Positions 1 to 8,989 of a stretch of DNA of 64,000 nucleotides are shown here, piece by piece. Each line of letters begins with the position of its first letter. Position 1 is the first letter of the stretch. Location of the stretch: assembly GCF_009649735.1 (NCBI RefSeq), contig NZ_WJNH01000012.1:1-64000 (forward strand), in the 5' to 3' direction. The stretch is from Salinibacillus xinjiangensis (lineage in GTDB: Bacteria; Bacillota; Bacilli; Bacillales; Alkalibacillaceae). The notes beneath the pieces are model-generated. The model saw only the letters and a program-made list of their open reading frames with translations. It was not told the origin of the DNA and searched no databases. The position numbers were made by a program, and so were the translations under genes.

Positions 1-129
1 CCACGGAGTGGATTATGCTTATGACGGCGAGGACCTAGGAGCCGGAGCTAAACAGCACAAACGCTTGTCGGATCTTGATTCACTTCTTATCTAGTTTTGA
101 AGGTACTTTAAAAACTTCAAAAACACAAG
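1..129 (+). other. 23S-5S rRNA internal spacer
   Basis: This stretch precedes the 5S gene and contains the run 'cttatctagttttgaagg', typical of the 23S-5S spacer in Bacillus rrn operons. I do not see the conserved 23S 3' terminus here, so the end of 23S is taken to lie upstream of the window. The first 60 bases are not recognised. Confidence 0.6.
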
Positions 130-245
<116 letters not shown>

Positions 246-264
246 AAAGTAACATTTTAATTGC

Positions 265-335
265 TCCATAGTGCCTTAGGGTAGAGCAGTCGTTAAATAC
301 CGTTTGGTTGTAGGTTCAACCTATCTATGGAGTCA
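265..335 (+). pseudogene. degenerate tRNA-Asn (tRNA pseudogene)
   Basis: A 71-nt sequence lines up end to end with Bacillus tRNA-Asn: 'tcc..ag' 5' end, 'gtagagc' D-arm, 'ggttgtaggttcaa' T-arm and a 'ggag-tca' 3' end. The acceptor arm is still a perfect 7-bp stem (265-271 with 325-331). However, the T-loop has 5 instead of 7 nt, the D-stem has a C-C mismatch, and the anticodon arm has lost bases so that no normal GTT anticodon loop forms. The terminal CCA reads TCA. It sits where tRNA-Asn leads tRNA clusters in Bacillus rrn operons. Probably non-functional. Confidence 0.65.
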
Positions 336-356
336 TTTTTATGTGAAATTTTAACT

Positions 357-431
357 GGCCCGTTGGTCAAGTGGTTAAGACACCGCCCTTTCACGGCGGT
401 AACACGGGTTCGAATCCCGTACGGGTCACCA
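357..431 (+). tRNA. tRNA-Glu (TTC)
   Basis: Complete cloverleaf with a TTC anticodon in 'cctttcacgg', acceptor pair ggcccgt/acgggtc and encoded CCA. First intact tRNA after the 5S gene. Confidence 0.95.
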
Positions 432-435
432 TATT

Positions 436-511
436 GGAGGATTAGCTCAGTTGGGAGAGCACCTGCCTTACAAGCAGGGGGTCGGTGGTTCGAGCCCGCC
501 ATCCTCCACCA
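436..511 (+). tRNA. tRNA-Val (TAC)
   Basis: Complete cloverleaf with acceptor ggaggat/atcctcc, anticodon TAC, GGTTCGAGCC T-arm and encoded CCA. Confidence 0.95.
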
Positions 512-556
512 TTAAAGAACTTCATATCACAGAAGCTAATATAGCTTTTGCACTAT

Positions 557-633
<77 letters not shown>

Positions 634-707
634 AAATATTCATCAAACATCATTGAAAATTCACCATTGTAGGATGAGATAAGTTCGATATGGTACAACC
701 TAATTAT

Positions 708-784
708 GGTCCGGTAGTTCAGTTGGTTAGAATGCCTGCCTGTCACGCAGGAGGTCGCGGGTTCGAGTCCCGTCCGGACCGCCA
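708..784 (+). tRNA. tRNA-Asp (GTC)
   Basis: Complete cloverleaf with acceptor ggtccgg/ccggacc, anticodon GTC and encoded CCA. The 74-nt spacer after tRNA-fMet holds nothing recognisable. Confidence 0.95.
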
Positions 785-791
785 TTTTTGT

Positions 792-866
792 TGGGCCATA
801 GCCAAGCGGTAAGGCATCGGGTTTTGATCCCGTGATGCGCTGGTTCGAATCCAGCTGGCCCAGCCA
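792..866 (+). tRNA. tRNA-Gln (TTG)
   Basis: Complete cloverleaf with acceptor tgggcca/tggccca, anticodon TTG in 'ttttgat' and encoded CCA. Confidence 0.95.
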
Positions 867-909
867 TTTTATTTCATTAGCAAAGTAGTTAAACTAGTAT
901 ACATTGTAC

Positions 910-985
910 GAGCCATTAGCTCAGTTGGTAGAGCATCTGACTTTTAATCAGAGGGTCGAAGGTTCGAATCCTTCATGGCTCACCA
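910..985 (+). tRNA. tRNA-Lys (TTT)
   Basis: Complete cloverleaf with acceptor gagccat/atggctc, anticodon TTT and encoded CCA. Confidence 0.95.
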
Positions 986-1004
986 TTTTTCATAATTTAA
1001 TAAC

Positions 1005-1086
1005 GCGGGTGTGGCGGAATTGGCAGACGCGCTAGACTTAGGATCTAGTGTCTTTCGACGTGGGGGTTCGACTCCCTCCACCCGCA
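1005..1086 (+). tRNA. tRNA-Leu (TAG)
   Basis: Class II tRNA with a long variable arm. Acceptor gcgggtg/cacccgc, anticodon TAG in 'cttagga'. The gene ends at discriminator A1086 followed by TTT, so CCA is not encoded and must be added by the nucleotidyltransferase. Confidence 0.93.
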
Positions 1087-1090
1087 TTTT

Positions 1091-1165
1091 GCGAAAGTAG
1101 TTCAGTGGTAGAACACCACCTTGCCAAGGTGGGGGTCGCGGGTTCGAATCCCGTCTTTCGCTCCA
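1091..1165 (+). tRNA. tRNA-Gly (GCC)
   Basis: Complete cloverleaf with acceptor gcgaaag/ctttcgc, anticodon GCC in 'cttgccaag' and encoded CCA. Confidence 0.95.
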
Positions 1166-1179
1166 GAACTTACAGCGAT

Positions 1180-1268
1180 GCCGGGGTGGCGGAATTGGCA
1201 GACGCACAGGACTTAAAATCCTGCGGTAGGTTTCTACCGTGCCGGTTCGAGTCCGGCCCTCGGTACCA
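1180..1268 (+). tRNA. tRNA-Leu (TAA)
   Basis: Class II tRNA with long variable arm (cggtaggtttctaccg), anticodon TAA in 'cttaaaa' and encoded CCA. Confidence 0.95.
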
Positions 1269-1275
1269 TCATCAT

Positions 1276-1352
1276 GCGCCCGTAGCTCAATTGGATAGAG
1301 CGTTTGACTACGGATCAAAAGGTTAGGGGTTCGACTCCTCTCGGGCGCGCCA
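1276..1352 (+). tRNA. tRNA-Arg (ACG)
   Basis: Complete cloverleaf with acceptor gcgcccg/cgggcgc, anticodon ACG (read as ICG after deamination in this tRNA type) and encoded CCA. Confidence 0.95.
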
Positions 1353-1355
1353 TTA

Positions 1356-1432
1356 CGGGAAGTAGCTCAGCTTGGTAGAGCACTTGGTTTGGGACCAAGG
1401 GGTCGCAGGTTCGAATCCTGTCTTCCCGACCA
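1356..1432 (+). tRNA. tRNA-Pro (TGG)
   Basis: Complete cloverleaf with acceptor cgggaag/cttcccg, anticodon TGG in 'tttggga' and encoded CCA. Confidence 0.95.
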
Positions 1433-1456
1433 TTCGAATAGAATATCGTTCAAAAC

Positions 1457-1549
1457 GGAGGAGTACCCAAGTCTGGCTGAAGGGATCGGTCTTGAAAACC
1501 GACAGGGGTGTCAAAGCCCGCGGGGGTTCGAATCCCTCCTCCTCCGCCA
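1457..1549 (+). tRNA. tRNA-Ser (TGA)
   Basis: Class II tRNA with acceptor ggaggag/ctcctcc, anticodon TGA in 'cttgaaa', extended variable arm and encoded CCA. Confidence 0.95.
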
Positions 1550-1553
1550 GAAT

Positions 1554-1629
<76 letters not shown>

Positions 1630-1643
1630 TTCTATTCATAAAT

Positions 1644-1719
<76 letters not shown>

Positions 1720-1725
1720 TTTGAT

Positions 1726-1811
1726 GGAGGGATAGCGAAGTTGGCCAAACGCGGCGGACTGTAAATCCGCTCCCATCGGGTTCGTAGGTTCGAGTCCTAC
1801 TCCCTCCACCA
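1726..1811 (+). tRNA. tRNA-Tyr (GTA)
   Basis: Class II tRNA with acceptor ggaggga/tccctcc, anticodon GTA in 'ctgtaaa', long variable arm and encoded CCA. Confidence 0.95.
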
Positions 1812-1814
1812 TTT

Positions 1815-1888
1815 GCGGGTGTAGTTTAGTGGTAAAACCTCAGCCTTCCAAGCTGATGTCGTGGGTTCGATTCCCATCACCCGCTCCA
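1815..1888 (+). tRNA. tRNA-Gly (TCC)
   Basis: Complete cloverleaf with acceptor gcgggtg/cacccgc, anticodon TCC in 'cttccaa' and encoded CCA. Confidence 0.95.
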
Positions 1889-1898
1889 TCATAAAGAT

Positions 1899-1975
<77 letters not shown>

Positions 1976-1978
1976 TAT

Positions 1979-2051
1979 GGGGCCTTAGCTCAGCTGGGAG
2001 AGCGCCTGCCTTGCACGCAGGAGGTCAGCGGTTCGATCCCGCTAGGCTCCA
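1979..2051 (+). tRNA. tRNA-Ala (TGC)
   Basis: Complete cloverleaf with acceptor ggggcct/aggctcc, anticodon TGC. The gene stops at discriminator A2051 and runs straight into TTTAATAAA, so CCA is not encoded, unlike most members of the cluster. Last tRNA before the terminator. Confidence 0.93.
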
Positions 2052-2060
2052 TTTAATAAA

Positions 2061-2104
2061 AAAAGACCTTAGTCTATATTTTATTAGACTAAGGTCTTTT
2101 TTTC
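2061..2104 (+). terminator. terminator of the rRNA-tRNA operon
   Basis: A perfect 16-bp inverted repeat (2061-2076 with 2085-2100) with an AT-rich 8-nt loop and a T run on both strands. It ends the rrn-tRNA transcript and probably also the convergent broken gene at 2153. Confidence 0.93.
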
Positions 2105-2152
2105 GTTTATATTGAGAATAGTAGATTAAAAAATCGCTATATTGATCGTTCC

Positions 2153-2619
2153 TTACATAAACCATATCATAATTTTTCGAATGAATAGACCTATCAGTAC
2201 CCCGAAGATTGAGAATAACAAGCCTATATTTATTAACCCTATGTTTAAATTAGACATGATCAAGCCTAAGTCACCAATCATTACCGCTGTTGCAAAGGGT
2301 ATCATGTTAAATGGAAAGGGTTTGGTTGAATGAGCTAATTCAAATGCTGAATAATAGGCTTCAAACATTGCAACATAATACCAACTCATGTAGCTAAGAC
2401 CCCAAGCTAAATTTAATATTTTGTCCCCATTGATAAAATCGCCTTTAAAAGTATATATTAGGGCTTCATTTAAATTTGCTTTCATATTTAAAAATATACT
2501 AATCAATACGAAAAAAATGGCCTTGATAAATTGTTGATTGTAAACTTGTCCTGCACCTGTACCTAGAGTAGATAAAAGAATGGCAATGAACGGTGATATT
2601 TTTGTTCATTCTTTTTCAT
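2153..2619 (-). pseudogene. frameshifted multi-pass membrane protein, relative of the 28072 gene
   Basis: From an ATG at 2619 behind an AAGGGGAAC ribosome site, the protein can only be read through two frame changes. The first lies just after the start in an A-run (near 2598-2602). The second lies in the T8 run near 2511-2518. Repaired, it reads MKKNEQ, then SPFIAILLSTLGTGAGQVYN, then FVLISIFLNMKANLNEALIYTFKGDF and on to IMIWFM. The middle part (NLNEALIYTFKGD, Y(V/L)A-F-AYYSA) parallels NLNLAMVYTFMGD and YLFAIWDSYRST of the intact protein at 28072, so it is a paralogue of unknown function. Both breaks are in homopolymers, so sequencing error is possible. Confidence 0.7.
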
Positions 2620-2815
2620 CAAGTTGTTCCCCTTTTACCGGTTCGAGTGAGGGCTATAGTCCAAAAACACCAACGCTTTTCATATATTTTTTACAGACTA
2701 AGAAGTTATATTCTTTATATTTCCTTTGTTCTTCATTTCTTTTGAAGTGTATATATTAACAGATAATCGTAATCTGATTACATTTTATATTACATACTGA
2801 AAAGGGAGGAATTAG

Positions 2816-3352
2816 ATGATAGGTCAAGAGTATTTAAGAATTGTGGTCGAACGATTCAATAGTGTGAAACGTCTTGGGGATCGAACCCTAGAGCAATTAT
2901 CCGAACAAGAACTACATTGGTCACCAAATGAGGAGTCAAATAGTGTTGCCATTATCATCAAGCATATGAGTGGTAATATGATTTCAAGATGGACGGATAT
3001 TTTTACATCAGATGGGGAGAAGGAGTATCGAAATCGTGATGACGAGTTTATTGATGATATTGCCTCGAAAACAGCGTTAACCAATGTTTGGGAGCAGGGG
3101 TGGCAAACACTTATGGCTACGCTAGATGGTTTACAGGAACAGGATTTATTAAAATCTATTTATATTCGGGGAGAGCGCCATATAGTCATAGAGGCGATTG
3201 AGCGGCAAATGGCTCATTATGCTTATCATGTCGGGCAAATGGTTTACATTGGAAAACAGCTGAAAACATCGAATTGGGAAAGTCTCAGTATTCCAAAGGG
3301 AAAATCTGAAGAATATTTACAACAAAAGCTGGATCAACACAAAAACAATTAA
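2816..3352 (+). CDS. DUF1572 family (DinB/YfiT-like four-helix) protein
   Basis: A 178-residue soluble protein with the pattern of the DUF1572 branch of the DinB-like superfamily: 'QLSEQELHWSPNEESNSVAI' followed by 'IIKHMSGNM', and a late 'HYAYHVGQMVYIGK'. In this superfamily three histidines of a four-helix bundle bind a metal; here H86-type 'KHMSG' and 'HYAYH' supply candidates. Some relatives are thiol-dependent transferases, but the substrate is unknown. The ATG sits 6 nt after a strong GGGAGGAATT site. It stands alone, with its own promoter region upstream. Confidence 0.8.
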   Translation: MIGQEYLRIVVERFNSVKRLGDRTLEQLSEQELHWSPNEESNSVAIIIKHMSGNMISRWTDIFTSDGEKEYRNRDDEFIDDIASKTALTNVWEQGWQTLMATLDGLQEQDLLKSIYIRGERHIVIEAIERQMAHYAYHVGQMVYIGKQLKTSNWESLSIPKGKSEEYLQQKLDQHKNN

Positions 3353-3469
3353 CCCTCAATCCAACTACGTCTAAAGTCTTAGATACAATACACCACCAAT
3401 CTGATGTCCTTTTATTCTTCAACTGTTACATTTAGATAGGATGAAATAAAATAGAAAGAAGGATTTGCG

Positions 3470-4012
3470 GTGGGAGAATTAGCTGTTGAGTCACTTGATA
3501 CTACCTATGAAGAAGTATTGTTGGATGAAATTATGAATAAGTATGGTCAACTCATTTGGCGCTTGGTATATTCCTATGTCCGAAACCAAGCTATTGCTGA
3601 TGATTTAACTCAAGAAGTCTATGTAAAATGCTATAAATCGCTTCATACATTCAGGCATCAGTCCAAGCTGAAAACGTGGGTGTGGACTATAGCAGCCAAT
3701 CATTGTAAGGACTACTTAAAAAGTGCCTACCATCGTAAAGTCTTAATCACAGATCAGCTACCCGCTTTTTCTCAAATCGCGACCAATGATGTGGAGGATA
3801 TAGTGGTAGCGAAGGAAATGGGGGAGAAGCTTGATGCTGCGGTCCGCAAACTTCCTGAGATCTATCAGGATATTATCATGCTTCACTTTTATGAGGAGCG
3901 CTCTCTGAAAGAAATTGAGGCCATCACAGAATTGAATATGAACACGATAAAGACAAGAATACGTAGAGGAAAGGACATGCTGAAACAAGAGCTGGCCAGT
4001 TCTTTAGTATAA
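3470..4012 (+). CDS. ECF-type RNA polymerase sigma factor
   Basis: A 180-residue sigma-70 family protein of the extracytoplasmic function class. Region 2 is clear ('LIWRLVYSYVRNQAIADDLTQEVYVKCYKSLHTF', residues about 28-61, with the DDLTQEV -10 recognition helix) and region 4 follows ('LPEIYQDIIMLHFYEERSLKEIEAI...NTIKTRIRRGKDMLKQEL'). The GTG start lies 8-9 nt after AGAAGG. No anti-sigma gene follows: the next gene is convergent, so this is an orphan as far as the window shows. Confidence 0.9.
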   Translation: MGELAVESLDTTYEEVLLDEIMNKYGQLIWRLVYSYVRNQAIADDLTQEVYVKCYKSLHTFRHQSKLKTWVWTIAANHCKDYLKSAYHRKVLITDQLPAFSQIATNDVEDIVVAKEMGEKLDAAVRKLPEIYQDIIMLHFYEERSLKEIEAITELNMNTIKTRIRRGKDMLKQELASSLV

Positions 4013-4013
4013 T

Positions 4014-4039
4014 TGGGGCCACAATCATAAATGGCCCCA
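4014..4039. terminator. bidirectional terminator between sigma factor and DUF7916 gene
   Basis: Inverted repeat ggggcca/tggcccc (4015-4021 with 4032-4038) directly between two convergent stop codons. The T-run is weak, so strength is uncertain. Confidence 0.55.
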
Positions 4040-4957
4040 TTATCGATTGATGGAACGACACATGCGTATATACGTATGACGACGCCCCCTGATCGCAATC
4101 GAGTAGCTCATAATATTTTCAGGTATGGCGATGCCGTAATAACCCGCATCTCCTATATGATGAATGTCAGATCCGGCACTTTTATTCATAAGCGCGATTT
4201 GGCGAATGGTTTCTTTATCCGCACCCTCTTGGCTCGTTCCAATCGTTAGCATCGTGAGGGCACCTTTTTTATGAGCGATTTGAATCCATTTTTGTGCCGT
4301 CTCTAAGGTGACACCTGGCACAGTTCCAGGGGAGGGAAATAAGATAATATCGGCTCCAGCATCTACAAAGCCTGCAATCGATTGTTCATCGGCAATTTCT
4401 GCACCGCCCTCATTCGAAACGCCCGCTCCGTGCATTTTGCCTGCAATGATGAACACATCTTCACCTAAAATTTCCTTGGCCTTATGAATGGCCTTTTCAA
4501 TTTGTGTATTGGTTACGCCTGTTTTCGGGTTTCCCGTTAGGCACACAAAGTCGATGCCTAATTTTTTGGCTTGATGTAGTGATTTTTCGGAAGCTGTTCT
4601 TCCTTGTGGTAATTCTCGAACGGATTCTACCAGGTCTGCATCTGGGTCAACCGGCTCCAGGTTAATGCCGACTGGTCGACCTGTTAGATGCTTAATTTCT
4701 GAAATGATTTGATTATTGTTCTCAACTTCGATTCCACTCACAACAGGGTTAAACACATCAAATACATTTAGTAGCAGGAGGTCGGCACCAAATCCAGCGG
4801 CTAATTCTGCGTTGGTTATTTCAGGGTAATGGGGCTGAACCGTGCCAATGATCTCTGACAGCATGACACGTCCTTCTGATGCTTTTATGGACTTGAGCAA
4901 TTCCTTGCCCTTCATCGATTTAAAATCTGAAGCGGTACAATTTAATATTCGTTTCAC
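4040..4957 (-). CDS. DUF7916-type TIM-barrel protein (PEP-mutase-like) next to PTS gene
   Basis: A 305-residue protein with a TIM-barrel look: 'GADLLLLNVFDVFNPVVSG', 'RPVGINLEPVD', 'LGIDFVCLTGNPKTGVTN', 'DVFIIAGKMHGAG', 'FVDAGADIILFPSPGTVPG', 'ALTMLTIGTSQEGAD'. This resembles proteins annotated as PEP phosphonomutase-like or DUF7916, which are commonly found beside sugar PTS genes. The reaction is unknown. A GTG at 4957, 6 nt after GGAGGAAT, is the credible start; longer frames upstream lack a site and overlap nagE. It follows nagE by about 50 nt and is probably co-transcribed, which suggests a role in amino-sugar or phosphosugar metabolism (inference). Confidence 0.75.
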   Translation of the reverse strand: MKRILNCTASDFKSMKGKELLKSIKASEGRVMLSEIIGTVQPHYPEITNAELAAGFGADLLLLNVFDVFNPVVSGIEVENNNQIISEIKHLTGRPVGINLEPVDPDADLVESVRELPQGRTASEKSLHQAKKLGIDFVCLTGNPKTGVTNTQIEKAIHKAKEILGEDVFIIAGKMHGAGVSNEGGAEIADEQSIAGFVDAGADIILFPSPGTVPGVTLETAQKWIQIAHKKGALTMLTIGTSQEGADKETIRQIALMNKSAGSDIHHIGDAGYYGIAIPENIMSYSIAIRGRRHTYIRMCRSINR

Positions 4958-5006
4958 GATTATTCCTCCATATGTAAAAGGTAAGGAGACCTCAGAAAGG
5001 CCTCCT

Positions 5007-6920
5007 TTATTTAATTTCAATAATATCGGTTGCTCCTTGCTCGTTTTGTCCTGTTTTCTTAAGCTCAATACTCTTTCCTTCAGGTAAATTGGTGAAGACA
5101 ACAGGTGTAATTGCAGATGGCGCGTTACTACGCACATAATCGAGGTCAACTTCCAGTAATTTTTGACCCTTTTTCACCTCATCGCCTTCCTTAACAAAGG
5201 TATTGAACCCTGTTCCTTCCAATTTCACCGTATCTAAGCCAACATGAATGAGAATTTCGTAGCCTTGCTCAGACATAATGCCAATGGCGTGCTTGGTCGG
5301 AAAGACAGTGGCAATTTTTCCGTCAACAGGAGAGGTAATTTCGCCTTTTTCTGGAACAATCGCAAAGCCATCACCCATCATTTTTTGGGAAAAGGCATCA
5401 TCCGGGACTTCGGTAATCGGCATGATTTTTCCCGTCACAGGGAGCACGAATTCGTCTGGATGGATTGGGTCACATGGTTCGGCAGTAGTCGTTGAACTCT
5501 GCTCGGTATCATCATCCTCCACCACAGGAGCTGCTTCGTTACTTTGCTTTAATTTTTTCATGGCCTCAGCAACAAATTCCACTGTGGTCCCGACAATGAC
5601 CTGTACGTTTCGGCTTCCTACTTTCATGACGCCTTTTGCACCATGCTTTTTTAGCTTGCCTTCGTCTATTTTTTCCATGTCATTGACTTGGAGGCGAAGT
5701 CGGGTTGCACAGTTGTCGATGGAGTGGATATTTTCTTTACCACCTAAATCCTGCATGTACTGAGCAGCCATGCGTTCATATTTGTCACCGCCGTCTCCAG
5801 CTTTTTCAGGAGCAACCTGGTCATCCCACTCATCCTCATCCTCACGTCCAGGTGTCTTTAAATCAAAACGTTTAATGAGGAAGTAGAAGACGACAAAATA
5901 GATGCCTCCGAATACAAGCCCTTGCAGGAATAATAGCCAGGCTCCATCTGCAAGTCCCATATTTAAGAAAAAGTCAATGGCACCTGCTGAGAATCCAAAG
6001 CCGTGCCTAATGTCTAGCCAATAAGCTACAACCATCGAGGCTGCAGTTAAAAGCGAGTGTACTACATAAAGAAGTGGGGATAGGAACATAAATGAAAATT
6101 CTAGCGGCTCTGTAATGCCGGTTAAAAAGGACGTAAAGGCAATCCCAATCAGTGCTCCTGAGACCTTTTTACGTCTTTCTGGTTTGGCTGCTGCTATCAT
6201 GGCAAGTGCACCAGCAGGTAGACCGAACATCATAATTGGGAAGAACCCGGCTAAGAAGTAACCTGCTGTTGGATCTCCAGCGAAAAAGCGGTTGATTTCA
6301 CCGGTCGCTCCTTCAAATTCACCAAACACAAACCAAATAAGCGTGTTGATGACGTGGTGTAAGCCGGTCGGAATCAAGAGTCGGTTTAAGAAACCATACA
6401 CCCCAGCTCCGAGCGAACCGGCACCGATGATCCACTCTCCAAGGGCATTTATTCCCCCTTGGATCGGTGGCCAAATAAAACCGAAAATAAAGGCCAGAAT
6501 AACCATGGTTCCACCGGTTACAATCGGCACAAACCGGCGACCACCAAAAAATCCAAGCCATTCAGGAAGTTTAATATCATAAAAGCGATTATAAAGGAGC
6601 CCGGCAACGATACCAGAAATGATACCACCTAGTATATCCATGTTAATATCGGCGTTTATCGCTTTTGTTCCTTCTGTTAACACTAAGAACCCAATAGCAC
6701 CGGCTAATCCTGCCGAGCCATTGCCGTCCTTGGAAAGTCCTATCGCTACGCCTATCGCAAAAATGATGGCCAAATGTCCAAATAGCGCATCACCTGAGGC
6801 GGCCATAAACGGAATGCCAAGCAGGTCATCCTGTCCTAGACGTAAAAGTAACGCTGCAGCAGGCAGCACCGCAACAGGTAGCATTAAGGCTTTTCCAATC
6901 TGTTGAAAAAAACCAAACAT
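5007..6920 (-). CDS. nagE: N-acetylglucosamine-specific PTS transporter EIICBA
   Basis: A 637-residue phosphotransferase permease with all three domains fused. The IIC membrane domain comes first (from '[20 protein letters not shown]' to about residue 365), then IIB (about 385-460, phosphorylated cysteine in 'NCATRLRL'), then IIA (about 495-635, '[10 protein letters not shown]' active histidine). It imports GlcNAc as GlcNAc-6-phosphate. The length and the '[13 protein letters not shown]' segment match the NagE/NagP group. Ribosome site GGAGGAG lies 6 nt before ATG. It diverges from nagB, which handles the downstream product. No nagA deacetylase is visible in the window. Confidence 0.93.
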   Translation of the reverse strand: MFGFFQQIGKALMLPVAVLPAAALLLRLGQDDLLGIPFMAASGDALFGHLAIIFAIGVAIGLSKDGNGSAGLAGAIGFLVLTEGTKAINADINMDILGGIISGIVAGLLYNRFYDIKLPEWLGFFGGRRFVPIVTGGTMVILAFIFGFIWPPIQGGINALGEWIIGAGSLGAGVYGFLNRLLIPTGLHHVINTLIWFVFGEFEGATGEINRFFAGDPTAGYFLAGFFPIMMFGLPAGALAMIAAAKPERRKKVSGALIGIAFTSFLTGITEPLEFSFMFLSPLLYVVHSLLTAASMVVAYWLDIRHGFGFSAGAIDFFLNMGLADGAWLLFLQGLVFGGIYFVVFYFLIKRFDLKTPGREDEDEWDDQVAPEKAGDGGDKYERMAAQYMQDLGGKENIHSIDNCATRLRLQVNDMEKIDEGKLKKHGAKGVMKVGSRNVQVIVGTTVEFVAEAMKKLKQSNEAAPVVEDDDTEQSSTTTAEPCDPIHPDEFVLPVTGKIMPITEVPDDAFSQKMMGDGFAIVPEKGEITSPVDGKIATVFPTKHAIGIMSEQGYEILIHVGLDTVKLEGTGFNTFVKEGDEVKKGQKLLEVDLDYVRSNAPSAITPVVFTNLPEGKSIELKKTGQNEQGATDIIEIK

Positions 6921-7053
6921 GTGGTCTCCTCCTTTCTAGGATGAAAAGACATATTTTTTTCTTAGCATTCACTGAACTGAAAATTTTATAGAGGAATACA
7001 TATATTTGTTATGGAAAAAGTAAACGCAAACGGATTGGAAAGAGGGTACAATT

Positions 7054-7803
7054 ATGAAAATCATTCGTGTCAAAGATGATCGAGAAATGAGTAAGCAGGC
7101 AGCGCGCCGTATTATCGAGCAAGTACGCCAAAACCCTGAATCCACCCTCGGACTCGCTACTGGAGGCACGCCAGAGGGAACCTATAAAGAATTGATAAAA
7201 GATTATCAGGAAAATCAAACCTCATACAAGCAGATTCGAACGTTTAATCTCGATGAATATGTAGGTTTGGCACCAGATGATCCAAACAGCTATCATTTTT
7301 ATATGAATCAGAACCTGTTTGATCACATTGATATCCCCTCAGAAAACATTCATCTTCCCAACGGTCTAGCAGAGGATTTGGAAGCTGAATGTCAACGTTA
7401 TGATGATTTAATTGCAGAATTGGACGGAATTGACCTGCAAATTTTAGGCATTGGTGAAAATGGCCACATCGGATTTAATGAACCTGGTACATCCTTTCAA
7501 AGTCATACCCATGTGGAAACTCTGACTGAATCGACACGGGAGGCGAATGCCCGGTATTTTGAGAGTCTTCGTGATGTCCCAACCCATGCGCTTACCATGG
7601 GAATTTCCACGATACTTCTGAGTAGGGAGATACTGCTGATGGCATCAGGGGAGCATAAAGCGGAGGCAATCTATAAATTGTTTTATGAGGATGTGGATGA
7701 GCAAATGCCAGCATCGATTTTAAAAACGCATGACAATGTGACGCTGATTGCGGATGAACAGGCGCTTTCGCGAATGGAAGAGGCGAGTAGGGAAAGTATG
7801 TGA
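7054..7803 (+). CDS. nagB: glucosamine-6-phosphate deaminase
   Basis: A 249-residue cytoplasmic enzyme that converts glucosamine-6-phosphate to fructose-6-phosphate and ammonia. Hallmarks are 'LGLATGGTPEGTYKEL' near the N-terminus, 'FNLDEYVGL', 'ILGIGENGHIGFNEPGT' with the catalytic Asp/His region, and 'HALTMGI'. The length matches the short Bacillus NagB form. It is transcribed away from nagE across a 130-bp shared promoter region. I looked there for a NagR dre site and for a good cre site and did not find a convincing one. Confidence 0.95.
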   Translation: MKIIRVKDDREMSKQAARRIIEQVRQNPESTLGLATGGTPEGTYKELIKDYQENQTSYKQIRTFNLDEYVGLAPDDPNSYHFYMNQNLFDHIDIPSENIHLPNGLAEDLEAECQRYDDLIAELDGIDLQILGIGENGHIGFNEPGTSFQSHTHVETLTESTREANARYFESLRDVPTHALTMGISTILLSREILLMASGEHKAEAIYKLFYEDVDEQMPASILKTHDNVTLIADEQALSRMEEASRESM

Positions 7804-7823
7804 ATCGCTTTATAAGTAAGCTT

Positions 7824-7855
7824 GACAAACCACCCTTGTATTGGGTGGTTTGTCA
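7824..7855 (+). terminator. hairpin after nagB
   Basis: A perfect 12-bp stem, gacaaaccaccc with gggtggtttgtc (7824-7835 with 7843-7854). There is little T-run after it, so it may act mainly as a 3' stabilising hairpin. Confidence 0.65.
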
Positions 7856-7924
7856 TAAATATGGTGAACTACGAAAAATGTTCTATGTGACTTAGCGGTT
7901 ATGGCTCAATTTTAGAAAACACTC

Positions 7925-8989
7925 TTATTTCTTCTTCCTCAACAAACCCAATGCTAACGCACCGATTCCAACCGCAACGGCTGTAGAAAAAACTGGGTTT
8001 TGTGCTGCCTTAACCGTCATACTTCCTTGACGAACCCAACCTACATTGGTGCCCCGCTCGTGCATGCCGTAGCCTGCATGGTATAGGGCACTTTCTTCGG
8101 CTGGCTTGGAAGGACGATTGGCATCCACTTGAGTTGGATACATGTAAGATTCCACGATTTTATCTGTTAGCCGTGGGAATAGGGTGCCAAGCAGCTCAAA
8201 GACTTTTGCTTGTGAGCCTACATATATGTCTCTTTTTTCATGCTCTGCCGAATATAAAATCGCTTCTGCAACTGCTTCAGGTGGGTATATCATACCACCG
8301 TGTGCAGGTTGCTTGTTTAAATAACTGCGTGCATGCTCGTTATAGGGGGTATCAATTCGACCAGGATGAATCAGAGTGACAGAAACGGGGGCTTGCTCCT
8401 TTTCTAGTTCCATGCGAATGCTTTCTGTCCAGCCATGTACCGCAAATTTAGCAGCCGCATATGTAGATTGGATAACAGTTCCCCGATCCCCAAACAGGCT
8501 CCCCACGTTAATTAGTGCACCAGCAACGCCTCTTTCTTTAAAGTGTTTGACTGCTGTCTTTGAGCCATATACAACCCCCCAAAAAACAGTATCAAACATC
8601 CTTTTCATATCATCATTACTTACATCCATTGCGTGTCCATAAATCGAGACGCCCGCATTATTGACCCACGTATCAAAGCTTCCGTACTCGTTGATTGCTG
8701 TATCTGCAATTTTTTGAATATCCTCTTCACGACCCACATCGGCTTTCACATAGCTGGCGGTTTGTCCCTTGTTTTGCAGTTCCTCCACCAATTTTTGAAG
8801 AGCATCTTCATTTCGAGCAGCGGCTACCACCTTAGCTCCTCTTGCAGCTGCCATTCTAGCTGTGACCAGACCAACTCCACTTGATGCGCCCGTAATCACA
8901 ATCACCTGATCCTTGAGACTTTTAAGGCCTGTATGCTGTGGTTGAAGGGTGGGGAGGGTGATATTTCGATTGTGTGGCACTTGGTTCAT
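7925..8989 (-). CDS. SDR-family oxidoreductase with C-terminal membrane anchor
   Basis: A 354-residue classical short-chain dehydrogenase. It has the nucleotide-binding 'VITGASSGVGLVTA' (about 31-44), 'NNAGVSIYG' (about 111-119), and the catalytic 'S-(10)-TYAAAKFAVHG' Tyr/Lys pair. After the Rossmann domain comes an extension ending in a hydrophobic helix and 'LLRKKK', which looks like a tail anchor. Substrate is unknown. Similar long SDRs in Bacillus are annotated only as oxidoreductases. It stands alone, facing away from the HAD gene. Confidence 0.85.
   Translation of the reverse strand: MNQVPHNRNITLPTLQPQHTGLKSLKDQVIVITGASSGVGLVTARMAAARGAKVVAAARNEDALQKLVEELQNKGQTASYVKADVGREEDIQKIADTAINEYGSFDTWVNNAGVSIYGHAMDVSNDDMKRMFDTVFWGVVYGSKTAVKHFKERGVAGALINVGSLFGDRGTVIQSTYAAAKFAVHGWTESIRMELEKEQAPVSVTLIHPGRIDTPYNEHARSYLNKQPAHGGMIYPPEAVAEAILYSAEHEKRDIYVGSQAKVFELLGTLFPRLTDKIVESYMYPTQVDANRPSKPAEESALYHAGYGMHERGTNVGWVRQGSMTVKAAQNPVFSTAVAVGIGALALGLLRKKK

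Noticed and set aside
265-335. Possible tRNA-Sec (selC) to match the UGA thioredoxins
   Set aside because: It is only 71 nt, has no long variable arm and no TCA anticodon; it aligns with tRNA-Asn instead. No selA, selB or selD is in the window either.
6921-7053. NagR (dre) or CcpA (cre) sites between nagE and nagB
   Set aside because: I compared the 130-bp gap with both consensus patterns and found only poor partial matches.
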